A stretch of 64,000 bases of DNA from Triticum aestivum (GCF_018294505.1 NC_057807.1:134435011-134499010); one strand, 5' to 3'. Shown: positions 10,876-23,043, numbered from the stretch's first letter. Translations and numbers: made by a program. The notes: generated by a model from the sequence alone, not told the origin.

Positions 10876-12139
10876 TTAAATAATATCCCCTAGAGAAGTA
10901 GAGCTGACCACAGTAATGGGATGACCAAGGAAATAATGCTTCAACTTGCGACTAGCCATGAACACCCCATAGACCAGCTTCTGCCAATGCGGGTACCTCT
11001 GCTTAGACTCAATTAAAACTTCACTGACATAATAAGCCGGCCTCTGAACCGGATATTCTTTACCCGTTTCCTTCCTTTCTACTACAACCGCCACACTGAT
11101 AGCTCTACTATTAGCAGCCACATATAAGAGCAAGGGCTCCATCTGAATGGGAGCTGCAAGAACCGGCGGCTCAACCAACTGTTTTTAAGCGCCTCAAATG
11201 CCTCATTAGCAACATCGCTCCAGACAAGTGACCTGCTTTCTTCATCATCTGGTACAGAGGAATAGCCTTCTCTCCCAGGCGGCTTATAAACTGGCTTAAA
11301 GCTGCGATACGACCTGACAAACATTGGATGTCATTAATGCACACCGACTTAGCCAATGACGTGATATCCTTGATTTTCTCTGGGTTAGCTTCAACACCTC
11401 TCTCAAAGACCAGAAAACCCAAGAGCTTTCCCGCATGCACACCAAAAACACATTTGGACAGGTTAAGCATCATCTTGTAGACCCAGAGGTTATCAAATGT
11501 CTCCTTCAAATCATCTAGCAGGGTCTCCTTCTTTCTGGACTTCACAACAATATCATCCACATAAGCATGAACATTGCGTCCTATCTGATTATGAAGACAA
11601 TTCTGAACACAAAGCTGATAAGTCGCCTGGGCACTTTTGAGCCCAAAAGGCATAGACACATAGCAGAAAGCTCCAAATGGTGTGATGAAAGATGTTTTCT
11701 CTTGGTCCTTCACTGCCATCTTGATCTGATAATAACCAGAATAAGCATCTAAAAATCTCAAATGCTCACAACCCGCCGTAGCATCAATGATTTGATCAAT
11801 ATGGGGGAGAGCAAAAGGATCAGCTGGACAGGCCTTATTAAGGTCTGTTTAATCCACACACATACGCCAAGAACTATTTTTCTTAAGTACTAGCACCGGG
11901 TTAGCCAACCACTCTGGGTGGAAAACTTCAATGATGAACCCGGCTGCTAAGAGCTGAGGCACCTCTTCTCCAATGGCCTTGCGCCTCTCCTCATTAAAAT
12001 GATGAAGGAATTTCTTGACTGGCTTAAACTTAGGATCAATATTGAGAATGTGCTCAGCGAGTTCCCTCAGTACACCCGGCATGTCTGAAGGCTTCCATGC
12101 AAAGATGTCTTGGTTCTCACGGATGAACTCGATGAGCAC
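10876..12139 (-). pseudogene. Reverse transcriptase and Ty3-type RNase H of the Tat element, broken
   Basis: RT copies element RNA to DNA. The minus-strand frames begin near 12139 with QDIFAWKPSDMPGV and EVFHPEWLANPVLVLKK (the usual lead into Tat RT). They continue through a stop after SSWRMCVD into FLDAYSGYYQIKM, TPFGAFCYVSMPFGLK and the catalytic AYVDDIVVKS (near 11560). The thumb region follows (LLGFLVFERGVEANP), then the connection and RNase H portion (GEKAIPLYQMMKK; VYGVFMASRKLKHYF near 10930). Frame changes near 11170-11320 and a stop at about 11850 break it. The catalytic YVDD is kept. Confidence 0.85.
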
Positions 12140-12145
12140 GCTTTC

Positions 12146-12731
12146 CTATTTCGGATCCGTATTGGCACCAATAGTGAACTGCCGAGATGAGCCACCAGGG
12201 ACAAAGTCAACATGCTTGGTACCATCCGCCGATTTAAACTTCAACAAAGGGTCATGCTCTATAGCTGGCTTCTTCAACGGAGTCATATTAGCCGGATCAA
12301 CGTTGTCTTTGTAAAACTTAAGCTCTTCCGTAGCACAAGAAGACTCGGCATAAGCAGCATCTCCTTCCTCACATTCCAAGGCTATCTTCCTGTCACCATG
12401 TACTGTTATGGTCCCTTTGCGACCCGACATCTTATTGCAAATACACATAACATGGCCGCGCCATAAATTTGGCATAAGCCGGTCGACCGAACAGAGCATG
12501 ATAGGGGCTCTTAATTTTAACCACTTCAAAATTCAATGTTTCCGCCCTGTAATCATGTTCATTACCAAAAGCCACTTCCAAGGCTATCTTACCCACTAGA
12601 TAGGCCGACTTACCAGGCACCACCCCATGAAAGACTGTAGAGGACGGCTTAAGATCCTTGTTAGTTAAATCCATCTGACGAAAAGTATCATAATAATGGA
12701 TATTGATATTGCTTCCTCCATCCATAAGCAC
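12146..12731 (-). pseudogene. Aspartic protease of the Tat element
   Basis: Minus-strand frame 12731-12432 carries LMDGGSNINI, equal to the protease active site (D-G-G-S in place of the commoner D-S/T-G), and FGRPAYAKFMA, the C-terminal flap region of Tat proteases. A shifted frame (12529-12146) continues into the linker before RT. The protease would cut the polyprotein during maturation. The region is interrupted by at least one frameshift near 12430-12530. Confidence 0.7.
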
Positions 12732-13011
12732 CTTAGTGAACTTTAACCTCCAAGTTGAGGAGCTACCACCAAAGCCAGCTCACCCGGATTGTCAACCCGG
12801 GGTGGTGATCCTCACGGCTCCATACAATTGGCTGCTTTGACCATCATAAGTATCGAGGGATCGCCGCCTCAACCGTGCTCACCACTCATATATGAACCTT
12901 CTGATCTCGCTTGCACAGGCTTGTGGTGAAAACATGATATTGGCCACCATTGAACTGCTTTGGATTACTCTGATACCCAAACTACTATTGTTGATTGCCT
13001 TGACTGTGTTG
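12732..13011 (-). pseudogene. Decayed gag-protease linker
   Basis: Position and the surviving frame (13127-12879, in another frame from the neighbours) indicate the stretch between the gag tail and protease. It has lost its reading frame; nothing specific is recognised. Confidence 0.4.
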
Positions 13012-14028
13012 CTAACTAAAACCGTTTTGATTGCCCTGGCCTTGAAATCCATAGTTTGAACCGCCACCTCCAAAGCCGGGCCCGTGAGAGCTAGATCCTG
13101 ACCCGTCGTGCGGGCCGTTAGTGTCACTGTGGTTGTGGTGAAAGCTTGAATTCTTATACTCCCTCATGATGTAACAATCTTTCCACATGTGAGTTGACGG
13201 CTTATCGGGACAACTATGCTTTGGGCAAGGTTGGTTCAACATCGTCTCCAGGTTAAACTTCAGCCCTCCAAACTGGGGTTGGAATTTTCCTATATGACGG
13301 CGATCGTTGCTCTATGCATTAGTGTTGGCCACAAAGTCTGACCCACCATTAGTGTGCTTGCGTTCACCGTTGTTACCATGGTTATGACCCGTCATGTTTG
13401 ACTGCTGCCCTTTTCCATTGCCATTTTTCTTCCCCTTGTTGTTCTTCTCCTCATCAGACCTAGGGCCCTTAGTATTTTCAGAGTCGGCATATTTGATGAG
13501 AGTCGCCATGAGCTCCCCCATGTCACTGCAGTGACGTTTGAGCCGCCCTAACTTTTTCTTGAGACGGGTGAAACAACAATTTTTCTCCAGAATCAAAACA
13601 GCAGAGCCGGCGTTGATACTATCAGATGAAGGGATAATAGCCGAAACCCATCAGACCCAATGTTGGGACGACTCATCCTTGCGCTGGACACAAGCATCTA
13701 AATCGATGATCGATAGAGGCTGTTTGCACGTGTCTTTGAAATTTTGGATAAAACACGCTTCCAAATTTGCCCATGAATTGATAGAGTTAGGGGGCAATCC
13801 CTTCAACCAGGTTCAAGCCGGCCCAGCCAGCATCATGGTGAAGTACTTGGTGCACACGGCGTCATTGACATCTAGCATATCCATAGCCAACTCGTAGCTC
13901 TCAATCCAAGCCTCTGGAGGCTGATCAGCAGTGTAATTGGGGACCTTTCGAGGACCCTTGAAATCTTTAGGCAGCCGCTCATTGCGAAGAACCAGGTGAT
14001 TACGCTGGAGCTGTTGATGAGCCGCCAA
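13012..14028 (-). pseudogene. Gag of the Tat element, broken
   Basis: Gag forms the virus-like particle. Minus-strand frames in order: 14028-13813 has PPEAWIESYELAMDML and YFTMMLAGPA, the conserved start of plant retrotransposon gag cores. The core continues (TWLKGLPPNSI, LEACFIQNFK) through stops to 13597. Then 13596-13312 has TRLKKKLGRLKRHCSDMGEL followed by a Lys/Asn/Gly-rich basic tail. Frame 13242-13012 holds CPKHSCPDKPSTHMWKDC, a Cys/His cluster where the zinc knuckle is expected, then a Gly/Ser/His-rich tail. Confidence 0.75.
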
Positions 14029-14172
14029 TTGAGTCGCCAGCTCTGCCTCCTAACATGCCCTAGCCTGATCCATCAAAGCTTGAACATCCTATGGCGGGTC
14101 ATGCCCACACGGTTGGTTCCGATGACGCTCGCTACTGGAAACCGATGGCGACTGAATGCGCCTGCTATAACT

Positions 14173-14910
14173 TCAACTCCGAAGAGGAGTTGAATGAATT
14201 CGATCACGACTGTATGAGTAAGCCGCCTGCTGAGCTACCGATGTTTGAAGAAGCTCCACAGCCTTCCGGGCTTCTACCACTGCAGGAGACTCGCCTTCTA
14301 CTAGAAGACCCGCCAGCCGTGAAGCCCCGACAATCATATTATCTAGAGGATTGGAAAAATGACCCAGCGGTGTTAATACCTGTTGAGGCGGGGTTAAGTT
14401 CAAACGACGCGGGTCTATTACACGTGGTTGAGCCGTCATCCTGGCCAAGGGTGCCTCGGCGACCCGGGTTACGCCGGGCGGGTTACTTGTTCCTGCTTCA
14501 GGCGTATTAAAAAGATTCCTTGCATCGAACTCCAGGAGCAGTTGGGTCTGGTGCCTTCTTCGCATAACGGCGTTTGAAGTGTTTTGGTCCAGATTGAGCC
14601 GGAAAGATTCTGCTTGGATCCGTTGAGACTCAGCTTCCAATGCGGCTCGCTCTGTTACCATCCTAGCATTCTCAGCGTTAAGTGCCTCCTTAGCCTGAGC
14701 TATCTCATCTCGTAGCTTCGCAACCTCCACCTTATGTTGTGCTTGATTCGTCGGGGTTACCTTCGCAGCTGAGAGAGTCGCCAGAGCATCCAGGAGTTCA
14801 GACAAAACCTGAGCCGGTGGGCGCACAGGGCCGCTCGCCCTGGCCGTCGCCGCAGCCGTTGAACCAAAGGTCATAGCCGCAGCAGTCGATGAATTCACCA
14901 TCTGTTGCAT
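14173..14910 (-). CDS. N-terminal gag region of the Tat element (open)
   Basis: An uninterrupted 245-codon minus-strand frame starting at ATG 14910. It begins with a Ser/Thr/Ala-rich segment. A predicted coiled coil (about residues 50-100) follows, rich in Glu, Ala, Lys and Arg (KVEVAKLRDEIAQAKEAL), then a Pro-rich region. It sits between the primer site/leader and the recognisable gag core, so it is the N-terminal extension of gag in this family. A frame break near 14030-14170 separates it from the core. Confidence 0.55.
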   Translation of the reverse strand: MQQMVNSSTAAAMTFGSTAAATARASGPVRPPAQVLSELLDALATLSAAKVTPTNQAQHKVEVAKLRDEIAQAKEALNAENARMVTERAALEAESQRIQAESFRLNLDQNTSNAVMRRRHQTQLLLEFDARNLFNTPEAGTSNPPGVTRVAEAPLARMTAQPRVIDPRRLNLTPPQQVLTPLGHFSNPLDNMIVGASRLAGLLVEGESPAVVEARKAVELLQTSVAQQAAYSYSRDRIHSTPLRS

Positions 14911-15381
14911 ACCAGCCTGCTCGGCGGCTCATAGGAGTCCGGAATACTGTCGCCATCAAAACAGCCCCCAAGTCGTCTTGCAATTGATAGATCGATTCAG
15001 TTTTGCCGGTTGAGGACTCATCACTTGAGTAGATGGCTGTCTCTCCCTGACATAGAACCTTCTTCAAGATCCGCCCCATGAACAAAGCCAACGAAAGGAG
15101 GCTTCCATGTGGGTTGGATCTTGGTGGATCATGCGCACTGAGATGTTTCAATCATGTCGGTGCAGATGTCTGGCTCAGGTTCCGACTCTCCAATTTTGCT
15201 GATGAAGACGTGAATTCCACCGAAGGGGACCCGGTACTCGTACTCGATTGAGTCGGCCTCGGCACCCCAGCCAGTGTTGTTGATGTAGATCTTGTCGCTG
15301 CAACTCTTGTTCATCCGGCCCATGACGTATCCCTTGATCCCTACGAAGCTTCCCTTCAAGAACTCGAAACCACCGTTCTCT
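14911..15381 (-). other. 5' leader of the Tat element
   Basis: Sequence between primer-binding site and gag start. Open minus-strand frames here (15151-14798, 15458-15129) overlap the LTR and have no recognised domain. Confidence 0.5.
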
Positions 15382-15400
15382 GGCCCCACGGTGGGCACCA
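15382..15400 (-). promoter_or_regulatory. Primer-binding site of the Tat element
   Basis: Two bases inside the LTR the minus strand reads TGGTGCCCACCGTGGGGCC, the usual placement and TGG start of a plant tRNA-complementary primer site. I do not assign the tRNA. Confidence 0.65.
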
Positions 15401-15402
15401 AC

Positions 15403-15942
15403 TGTCGTGGATTTGTCATGGCAGATGCCCTAGTGAAAGGACTTACGTGTGGAGCCATCGCACTAGGTTAGCTTAAAGGGGTGAACGGGACAAAGGACAT
15501 AAGGAGTTTACCCAGGTTCGACCCCTCTCAATGAGGTAAAAGCCTACGTCCTGCTTCTAGTTGTATTGATTGAGTTTCGATTACAAGGGAGCGAATATGC
15601 TTGACCTAGTTCTCAATTACTTGTTTCTTGAGTCAACCCGCCGCCGGGTCTCACCTTTATATACAGGTTGATGCACGACGGCTTACAGAGTCCTGGCCGG
15701 CTCACACAATGTGACCGGCTCGGTTTCTAACTAAACTTGCTTTACAGAGCAAGTTAACCTTGAATGGCTCACACCCTCGGGTCCTAAACTACCTCCGGGT
15801 CTTGGGCCTCCAATAAGCTTTGCCTTACGAACCGCCATCTTTAAGTCTTCTTGGACCTGTTGGGCCTTCTTCATAATAAACCGCCAACGATATAACCGTT
15901 CCCCTCCTGGGCGGGTCATACCTCAGGTTTATATCCCCGACA
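15403..15942 (-). repeat. 5' LTR of the Tat element (540 bp)
   Basis: On the minus strand it starts TGTCGGGGATATAAACC at 15942 and ends ATCCACGACA at 15403, with inverted TGTCG/CGACA ends. A TATATAAA box lies at 15663-15656 on the minus strand, which would start transcription into gag. The matching 3' LTR is not in the window. Confidence 0.85.
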
Positions 15943-15943
15943 G

Positions 15944-16871
15944 CAGGCGAGGCAGGTGCGTGGCATGCGGCGATCGGTGGGGTGGACTGGTAGGAGGAAG
16001 GAGGGGCGCCCGATCCAGAGTGGATGGCGCGACCAGGTGGGTTGGGATCTTCTGCGGCTGGGGGACTGGTGGTTGGAGGAAAATAAGGAAAACAACTCTC
16101 ATAAAAAATGACGTGACGAGAGATGATAACGCGGCACCTGTCCAGGTCGAGGTAGCGATACCCTTTGTGCTCGCGAGGAGGGCCGAGCAAGACGCAACGA
16201 GTGGAGCGAGGGCTGAGTTTGTGGTCTGTGGTGGCATAGATGTTTGGGTAGCATAGGCACCCAAACACGCAAGTGATCGTATGTCGGGAAAATGCCATAG
16301 AGGAGGTAGTGTGCGGTGAGGTGATTGATGGCACGCGAAAGGCGCAGGTTGAGGATATGCGTGGCGGTGTGAAGGGCCTCAACCCAAAACGATGGTGGCA
16401 TGTTGGCTTGGAGGAGTAGGGTACGAATGCCGCCATTGGTGGTACGAATAAGGCGCTCGGCTTTACCATTCTAAGGGGATGTATGTGGGAAGGAGAGGCG
16501 AAAAACTACGCCACGTGAGGAAAAGAAGGCGCGAAGAGCGGTGCTAAGAAACTCTCCGCCATTGTCACACTGCATACACCATATGGAGACATGAAATTGA
16601 TTGACTATGAAATGGAAGAAACACTGAAGAGTCTCACAAGTATCAGATTTATTATGCAATGGAAAAGTCCAAGAAAAATGCGAGTAGTCATCGAGTACAA
16701 CCAAATAGTACTTGTAGCCAGAACAACTAACGACGGGCGAGGTCTAGATGTCCCAATGTATGAGTTGAAAGGGAGCAGTGGTACGAGTGGTGGAGTGGGG
16801 AAATGGGAGGTGTGGCTGCTGACCACGTTGGCATGCATCACATATGGGGGAGGGTCGAGCACTAGTGGCAT
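15944..16871 (-). pseudogene. Copia integrase, broken and truncated
   Basis: Integrase core of the copia element on the minus strand. DDYSHFSWTFPL carries the first Asp (about 16690), CDNGGEFLS the second (about 16560) and NGKAERLIRTTN the Glu (about 16460), so the D-D-E triad is present. A stop immediately precedes NGKAER, and frame changes follow. Downstream the minus-strand frame 16469-15825 has the C-terminal region (CVLLGPPREHKGYRYLDL, a standard copia motif) before a Pro-rich linker, where the inserted gypsy LTR ends the reading. Confidence 0.8.
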
Positions 16872-17537
16872 TATTACATGAATGAAGAAAATCTAAATGT
16901 AAATGAGGCACTGAAGATGCGCTGGGATGGCCAAGCCGTCGTGCCATAGATCGCCAAGGGAAACATGGAGAGCCGCCGGAGAAACGCTGTGTGAGCCGTG
17001 GAAGGGGTAGAGCTTGCTTGAACTATTAGACAGAAGAAGAGGGATCCGAGTGGACATGTCCTTCACAGTAAAACCATAAGGATCAAATTCAGTAGCACAC
17101 GAATTATCAATGTTAAATTTATGAATAATGATGAGATTGGTGACTATATCAGGAGAAACTAGAACGTTATTAAGAGAAAAGGGAGGGAGGGAGGTGGAGC
17201 CACTAGCAATTATAGGAAGTTTGGATCCATTGCCAACCATAATATGCCGATTTAAATGCCTTAACAAGGAAGGAGATGAGGTCAAGTTACCCTGCTGTCC
17301 GGTGATGTGAGAGGCTGCTCCGGTGTCCATGTACCACTCCTGTGGTGGCTGCTGAGGCGGTTCGTGGCTGAGGGCAGCATGGAGAAGGGAAGGCTGATCC
17401 CATGAGTAGGGCGGAGCAGCCAGGGCGGAGTAGATCAGCGCAGGGGAAGGAGGCGTCATCCCGGAGTACATGACCGGATATGCATGGGTCTGTACACTAG
17501 ACCGGGGGCCGAGCACCCCGGTGGAATTGGGCGGCAC
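16744..17537 (-). pseudogene. Copia protease and GAG-pre-integrase region
   Basis: Minus-strand frame 17537-16893 holds EWYMDTGAASHITGQ (near 17330), the copia aspartic protease active site with D-T-G-A. It continues with NVLVSPDIVTNLIIIHKF, also typical. After a frame change near 16940 comes ARRLGHPSASSVPHL and CDACQRGQQPHLPF, the His/Cys region ahead of integrase. The frame break suggests loss of function. Confidence 0.8.
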
Positions 17538-17726
17538 CCACGGCGCATGGGCTGGAGGAGGGAACGGGGTGCCCCACGGTGCAAAGTACCCCAGCCAGGG
17601 CTACTGGTTTTGGCCGTCGCGCCCGCTGCTGTCGATGCGGCCACGGCCACGGCCGCGCCCGCGACCACCACGGCCACGATTGCCACTGCCGCCACTCCCG
17701 CCATAGCTGCCGCGGTGGCCACTGGG

Positions 17727-18605
17727 CTACCCGCCGCCACACCCGCCAGGTTGTACGCCGCGGCCGCGGTCACCGCGCTCACCACCACGGTCACCGCCAC
17801 AGCCTTGTCTGCTATCGTTCTGGATCGTGAGCGCATGCACGCTCTCAGTGCGCGCCTTCTTGTCGATGGCAGCTTCGGCAAGCTGGAGGCGCCCACGGGC
17901 CTGCACGAACTTAGGGAAGGGGTCAAGAGATTGGAAGATCTCGGCCTGTACCTCGAATTTCGTCCCCAGTCTGTCCACCATCTGTTCAGTGAGCGCCTTA
18001 TCCGAGGCGGGCTCGCCCAGATCCTCAAGGGCGTCAGCAAGGCGCTTAAGGCGGGCATAATAGACGGCGATGGTTATGTCCCCATGGACAGTGGTGCGAA
18101 ATTCCTTGCTCACGTGCAGGAGCTGTGTCGCCTGATTGTCGAGGAAGAACAGGCGGATGGAGTGCCATGCGGCGTAGGCGGACATACTGTTCTCCATGAT
18201 GACGTCGACGAGATCGGGGCAGACGGTGGCGTGCATCCAAAGAATTATGTCGATGTCCGCAGCCTGCCAGGCGTCATCGACGGTGGCGAGATCCACCACC
18301 TGGTCGATGTGATCGTGAGCATGGAAGCTGGTGAGGAAAAAGATCATGGAACGACACCAACAAGAGTAGTTGTTTTCGGCATGGTCAAGCTTGTAGGGGA
18401 TGAACTAGGTGATGGGAAAATCGCCAAGAGATTTGGGTAGGGATCTGGGAAGGGAGTGTGTGGCGCTGGAGATGAAATGGGAGACAGGAAGAGCACGAAC
18501 ATCATCGGGGGAGTCCTGCTGGAATGGGTTGATGGGAGCACGAGGCATGGGGCTATGCGGGAGGGAGTCGGGGTTGGGAGGAGTTGAGGAGCCGTTGGCA
18601 GCAGC
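17727..18605 (-). pseudogene. Copia gag (UBN2-type) with Gly/Arg-rich tail
   Basis: Minus-strand 18347-17727 encodes a gag of the UBN2 kind: DDAWQAADIDIILWMHAT, AWHSIRLFF, YYARLKRLADALEDLG, TEQMVDRLGTKF and RGRLQLAEAAI. A frame change near 18350-18400 joins it to the N-terminal part (18600-18405). Past 17727 the sequence runs on as RGG-like Gly/Arg repeats (17730-17600), probably RNA-binding. On the opposite strand the same DNA gives a long open frame (17484-18440) that is only a shadow. Confidence 0.75.
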
Positions 18606-18620
18606 AGTCGCGTCGGTGGC

Positions 18621-20195
18621 TGCTACCTCTGAGCACTGCGTTGGTTTTCCCTTGAAGAGGAAAGGGTGATGCAGCAAAGTAGCGTAAGTATTTCCCTCAG
18701 TTTTTGAGAACCAAGGTATCAATCCAGTAGGAGGCTCCTCAAAAGTCCCTCGTACCTACACAAACAAACAAGAACCTTGCAACCAACGCGATAAAGGGGT
18801 TGTCAATCCGTTCACGGAAACTTGCAAAAGTGAGATCTGATAGAGATAATAAGATAAGATATATATTTTTGGTATTTTTATGATATAGATTGAAAAGTAA
18901 AGATGCAAATAAAAGTAGATCAGAAACTTATATGACAAAAGATAGACCCCGGGGCCATAGGTTTCACTAGTGGCTTCTCTCAAGGTAGCATAAGTATTAC
19001 GGTGGGTGAACAAATTACTATCGAGCAATTGATACAACAGTGCATAGTTATGATATTATCTAGGCATGATCATGTATATAGGCATCACGTCCGCAACAAG
19101 TAGATCGAAACGATTCTGCATCTACTACTATTACTCCACACATTGACCGACTCCTGCCTGCATCTAGAGTATTAAGTTCATAAGAACAGAGTAACGCATT
19201 AAGCAAGATGGCATGATGTAGAGGGATAAACTCAAGCAATATTATATAAACCCCATATTTTTACCCTCGATGGCGACAATACAATACGTGCCTTGCTGCC
19301 CCTGCTGTCACTGGGAAAGGACACCGCAAGAATGAATCCAAAGCTAAGCACTTCTCCCATTGCAAGAAAGATCAATCTAGTAGGACAAACCAAACTGATA
19401 ATTCGAAGAGACTTGCAAAGATAACCAATCATACATAAAAGAATTCAGAGAAGATTCAATTATTTCTCATAGATAAACTTGATCATAAACCCACAATTCA
19501 TCGGATCTCGACAAACACACCGTAAAAAGAGTTACATCAAATGGATCTCCAAGAAGATCGAGGTGAACTTTGTATTGAGATTCAAAGAGAGAGAAGAAGC
19601 CATCTAGCTAATAACTATGGACCCGAAGGTATGTGGTAAACTACTCACAACTCATCGGAGAGGCCTTGGAGATGATGTAGAGGCCCTCCATGGTCCATTC
19701 CCCCTCCGGCGGAGCACCGGTGAAGGCTCCAAGATGGGATCTCGCGGATACAGAAGGTTGCGGCGGTGGAAATAGTTTTCCGTGGTGCTCCTGGATGTTT
19801 TCAGGGTACGGGAGTATATATAGGCGAAGGAGGTAGGTCAGGGGAGCCACCAGGGGCTCACGAGGGTGGGGGGCGCGCCTACCCCCCCTAGGGCGTGCCC
19901 TCCTGCCTCGTGGCCGCCTCGGCTACTTCTTGACGTCCACTCCAAGTCTCCTGGATTGCGTTTGTTTCAAAAAGATCGCTCCCGAAGGTTTCATTCCATT
20001 TGGACTCCGTTTAATATTCCTTTTCTTCAAAACACTGAAATAGGCAAAAAAAACTACAATTCGGGCTGGACCTCCGGTTAGTAGGTTAGTCCCAAAAATG
20101 ATATAAAATTATAAAGTAAAGCCCATAAACATCCAAAACGGCTAATATAATAGCATGTAACAATCAAAAATTATAGATACGTTGGAGACGTATCA
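18621..20195 (-). repeat. 3' LTR of the gag-protease gypsy element (1575 bp)
   Basis: On the minus strand it begins TGATACGTCTCCAACG at 20195 and ends GAGGTAGCA at 18621. A TATATATA box lies at 19815-19822 (palindromic, usable on the minus strand). This is the long LTR version; the middle LTR lacks about 800 bp of it. Confidence 0.85.
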
Positions 20196-23043
20196 AGCAT
20201 CCCCAAGCTTAATTCCTGCACGTCCTCGAGTAGGTAAATGATAAAAACAGATTTTTTGATGTGGAATGCTACCTAGCATAATTCTCAATGTAATTTTCTT
20301 TATTGTGGCATGAATGTTCAGATCCAAATCATTCAAAATAAAAGTTCATATTGACATAAGAGTAATAATACTTCAAGCATACTAACAAAGCAATCATGTC
20401 TTCTCAAAATAACATGGCTAAAGAAGCTATCCCTACAAAATCATATAGTATGGCTACGCTCTATCTTCATCACACAAAGTATTTAATCATGCACAACCCC
20501 GATGATAAGCCAAGCAATTGTTTCATACTTTAGTATTCTCAAACTTCTTCAACTTTCACGCAATACATGAGCGTGAACCATAGACATAGCACTATATGTG
20601 GAATAGAATGGTGGTTGTGGAGAACACAAAAAGGGACAAGATAGTCTCACATCAACTAGGCATATCAACGGGATATGGACATGCCCATTAATAGATATCA
20701 ATGTGAGTGAGTAGGGATTGCCATGCAATGGATGCACTAGAGCTATAGTTGTATGAAAGCTCAACAAAAGAACTAAGTGGGTGTGCATCCAACTTGCTTG
20801 CTCACGAAGACCTAGGGCATTTTGAGGAAGCCCATCATTCGAATATACAAGCCAAGTTCTATAATGAAAAATTCCCACTAGTATATGAAAGTGACAACAT
20901 AGGAGACTCGGTGCTACCTTGAAGCACAAGTGTGGAAAAAAGATAGTAACATTGTCCCTTCTCTCTTTTTCTCTTATTCATTTTTTTCTTTTTTTCTTTC
21001 TTTTTCTTTTTTTCTTTTTTTATTTGGTGGGCTTCTTTGGCCTCTTTTTTTATTTGGGCTTCTTTGGCCTCTTTTATTTTTATAAAGTCCGAAGTCTCAT
21101 CCCGACTTGTGGGGGAATCATAGTCTCCATCATCCTTTCCTCACTTGGGACAATGCTCTAATAATGAAGATCATCACAATTTTATTTACTTACAACTCAA
21201 TACTTAGAACAAAATATGACTCTACATGAAGGCCTCCGGCGGTGTACCGAGATATGCAATGAATCAAGAGCGACATGTATGAAAAATTATGAAGGTGGCT
21301 TGCCACAAATACGATGTCAACTACATGATCATGCAAAGAGCAATATGACAATGATGGAGCGTGTCATAATAAATGGAACGATGGAAAGTTGCATGGCAAT
21401 ATATCTCGGAATGGCTATGGAAATGCCATAATAGGTAGGTATGGTGGCTGTTTTGAGGAAGGTATATGGTGGGTGTATGGTATCGGCGAAAGTTGCGCGG
21501 CATACGAGAGGCTAGCAATGGTGGAAGGGTGAGAGTGTGTATAATCCATGGACTCAACATTAGTCATAAAGAACTCATATACTTATTGCAAAAATCTACA
21601 AGTCATTGAAAACAAGGTACTACACGCATGCTCATAGGGGGATAGATTGGTAGGAAAAGACCATCGCTCGTCCCCAACCGCCACTCATAAGGAAGACAAT
21701 CAATCAATAAATTATGCTCCAACTTCATCACAAAGCAGTTCACCATACGTGCATGCTACGGGAATCACAAACTTCAACACAAGCATTCCTCAAATTCATA
21801 ATTACTCCACTAGGATGACTCTAATATCACCATCCTCATATCTCAAAACAATTATCAAGCATCAAATTGATCATATCATCCAATTCACTTTCTATGATAG
21901 TTTTTATTATACCCAACTTGGATGCCCATCATTCTAGGACCAAATTTATAACCATAGCAAATACCATGATGTTCTAAAAGACTCACAAAATTATATAAGT
22001 GAATCATGAGAGATCAACAATTTCTACAAAATTAAACCACTGCCGTGCTCTAAAAGATATAAGTGAAGCACTAGAGCAAAAATTATCTAGCTCAAAAGAT
22101 ATAAGCGAAGCTCATAGAGTATTCTAATAAATACCGGATCAAGTGTGTCTCTCCCAAAAGGTGTGTACAGCAAGGATTATTGTGGTAAACTAAAGAGCAA
22201 AGACTCATATCATACAAGACGCTCCAAGCAAAACACATATCATGTGGTGAATAAAAATATAGCTCCAAGTAAAGTTACCGATAGACGAAGACGAAAGAGG
22301 GGATGCCTTCCGGGGCATCCCCAAGCTTAGGCTTTTGGTTGTACTTGAATATCTTGGGCTGACATGGGCATCCCCAAGCTTGGGCTCTTGCCACTCCTTA
22401 TTCCATAGTCCATCGAATCTTTACCCAAAACTTGAGAACTTCACAACACAAAATTCAACAGGAAATCTCATAAGCTCCGTTAGTGCAAGAAAGAAAAACC
22501 ACCACATAAGGTACTGTAATTAACTCATTCTTTATTTATATTGGTGTTAAACCTACTGTATTACAACTTCTCTATGGTTCATACCCCCCGATACTAGCCA
22601 TAGATGCATCAAAATAAGCAAACAACACACGAAAAACAGAATCTGTCAAAAACAGAACAGTCTGTAGCAATCTGTAACTTTCTAATACTTATGGAACTAT
22701 AAAAATCCTACCAAAATAGGAAGTCCTGAGAAATGTTTCTATTGAACTACTGCAAAAAGAATCAACACAAAATACCGTTTATGTGATTTATTAAAATTAT
22801 TCTCATGTGCACAAAAGTTTCTGTTTTTCAGCAGAATCAAATTAACTATCACCGTAGGTTATCCTATAGGTTCTACTTGGCACAAACACTAATTAAAACA
22901 TAAAACCACATCTAAACAGAGGCTATATGAATTATTTATTACTAAACAGAAGCAAAAATCAAGAAACAAAAATAAAATTGGGTTGCCTCCCAACAAGCGC
23001 TATCGTTTAACACCCCTAGCTAGGCATAAAAGCGAGAATAGAT
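20196..23043 (-). other. 3' non-coding internal domain of the gag-protease element
   Basis: About 2.8 kb between the protease stop and the 3' LTR. No coding region is recognised. It contains a T-rich block (about 20950-21075 on the plus strand), two copies of the word CATCCCCAAGCTT near 22315-22380 and another next to the LTR at 20196. The copy at the LTR edge (minus strand AGCTTGGGGATGC) is in the position of the polypurine tract. Such long non-coding 3' parts are usual in gag-only Triticeae gypsy elements. Confidence 0.6.
20950..21075. repeat. T-rich simple-sequence tract
   Basis: Runs of T broken by single C (CTTTTT and CTTTTTTT units) over about 120 bp, then two copies of GGGCTTCTTTGGCCTCTTTT. 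The equivalent tract in the second internal copy (26840-26905) is much shorter, showing slippage between copies. Confidence 0.8.

Larger units (their letters stand above)
7751..15942 (-). mobile_element. Ty3/gypsy LTR retrotransposon, Tat type, 3' end missing
   Basis: Read on the minus strand the order is LTR (15942-15403), primer-binding site, gag, protease, reverse transcriptase, RNase H, a second RNase H, integrase, then a non-coding 3' part. The extra RNase H before integrase and the wording of the RT (FLDAYSGYYQIKM, YVDDIVVK) place it in the Tat lineage. Every gene is broken by stops or frameshifts. The 3' LTR is absent; the 3' region ends at the CACTA boundary at 7750, so the rest probably lies left of the CACTA element. 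The right boundary is sharp: the LTR ends ...CCCCGACA at 15942 against copia coding sequence; the bases gcagg that follow would be one copy of the 5-bp target duplication. Confidence 0.85.
15943..18620 (-). mobile_element. Truncated Ty1/copia retrotransposon (gag-PR-INT)
   Basis: Minus-strand coding order is gag, Gly/Arg-rich linker, protease, GAG-pre-integrase and integrase, the copia order. The element is cut on both sides by other insertions: the gypsy LTR at 15942 removes RT and RNase H, and the gypsy LTR at 18621 removes the gag start and 5' LTR. No LTR of this element is seen. Confidence 0.85.

Noticed and set aside
17484..18440. 318-codon plus-strand open frame, Ala/Val-rich
   Set aside because: It is the reverse strand of the copia gag and its Gly/Arg-rich tail. 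The minus strand carries recognisable gag motifs; the plus frame has none.
20950..21161. Phe/Leu-rich 80-codon frame resembling a membrane protein
   Set aside because: It is a T-rich simple repeat read in one frame. The second copy of the domain has a much shorter tract.
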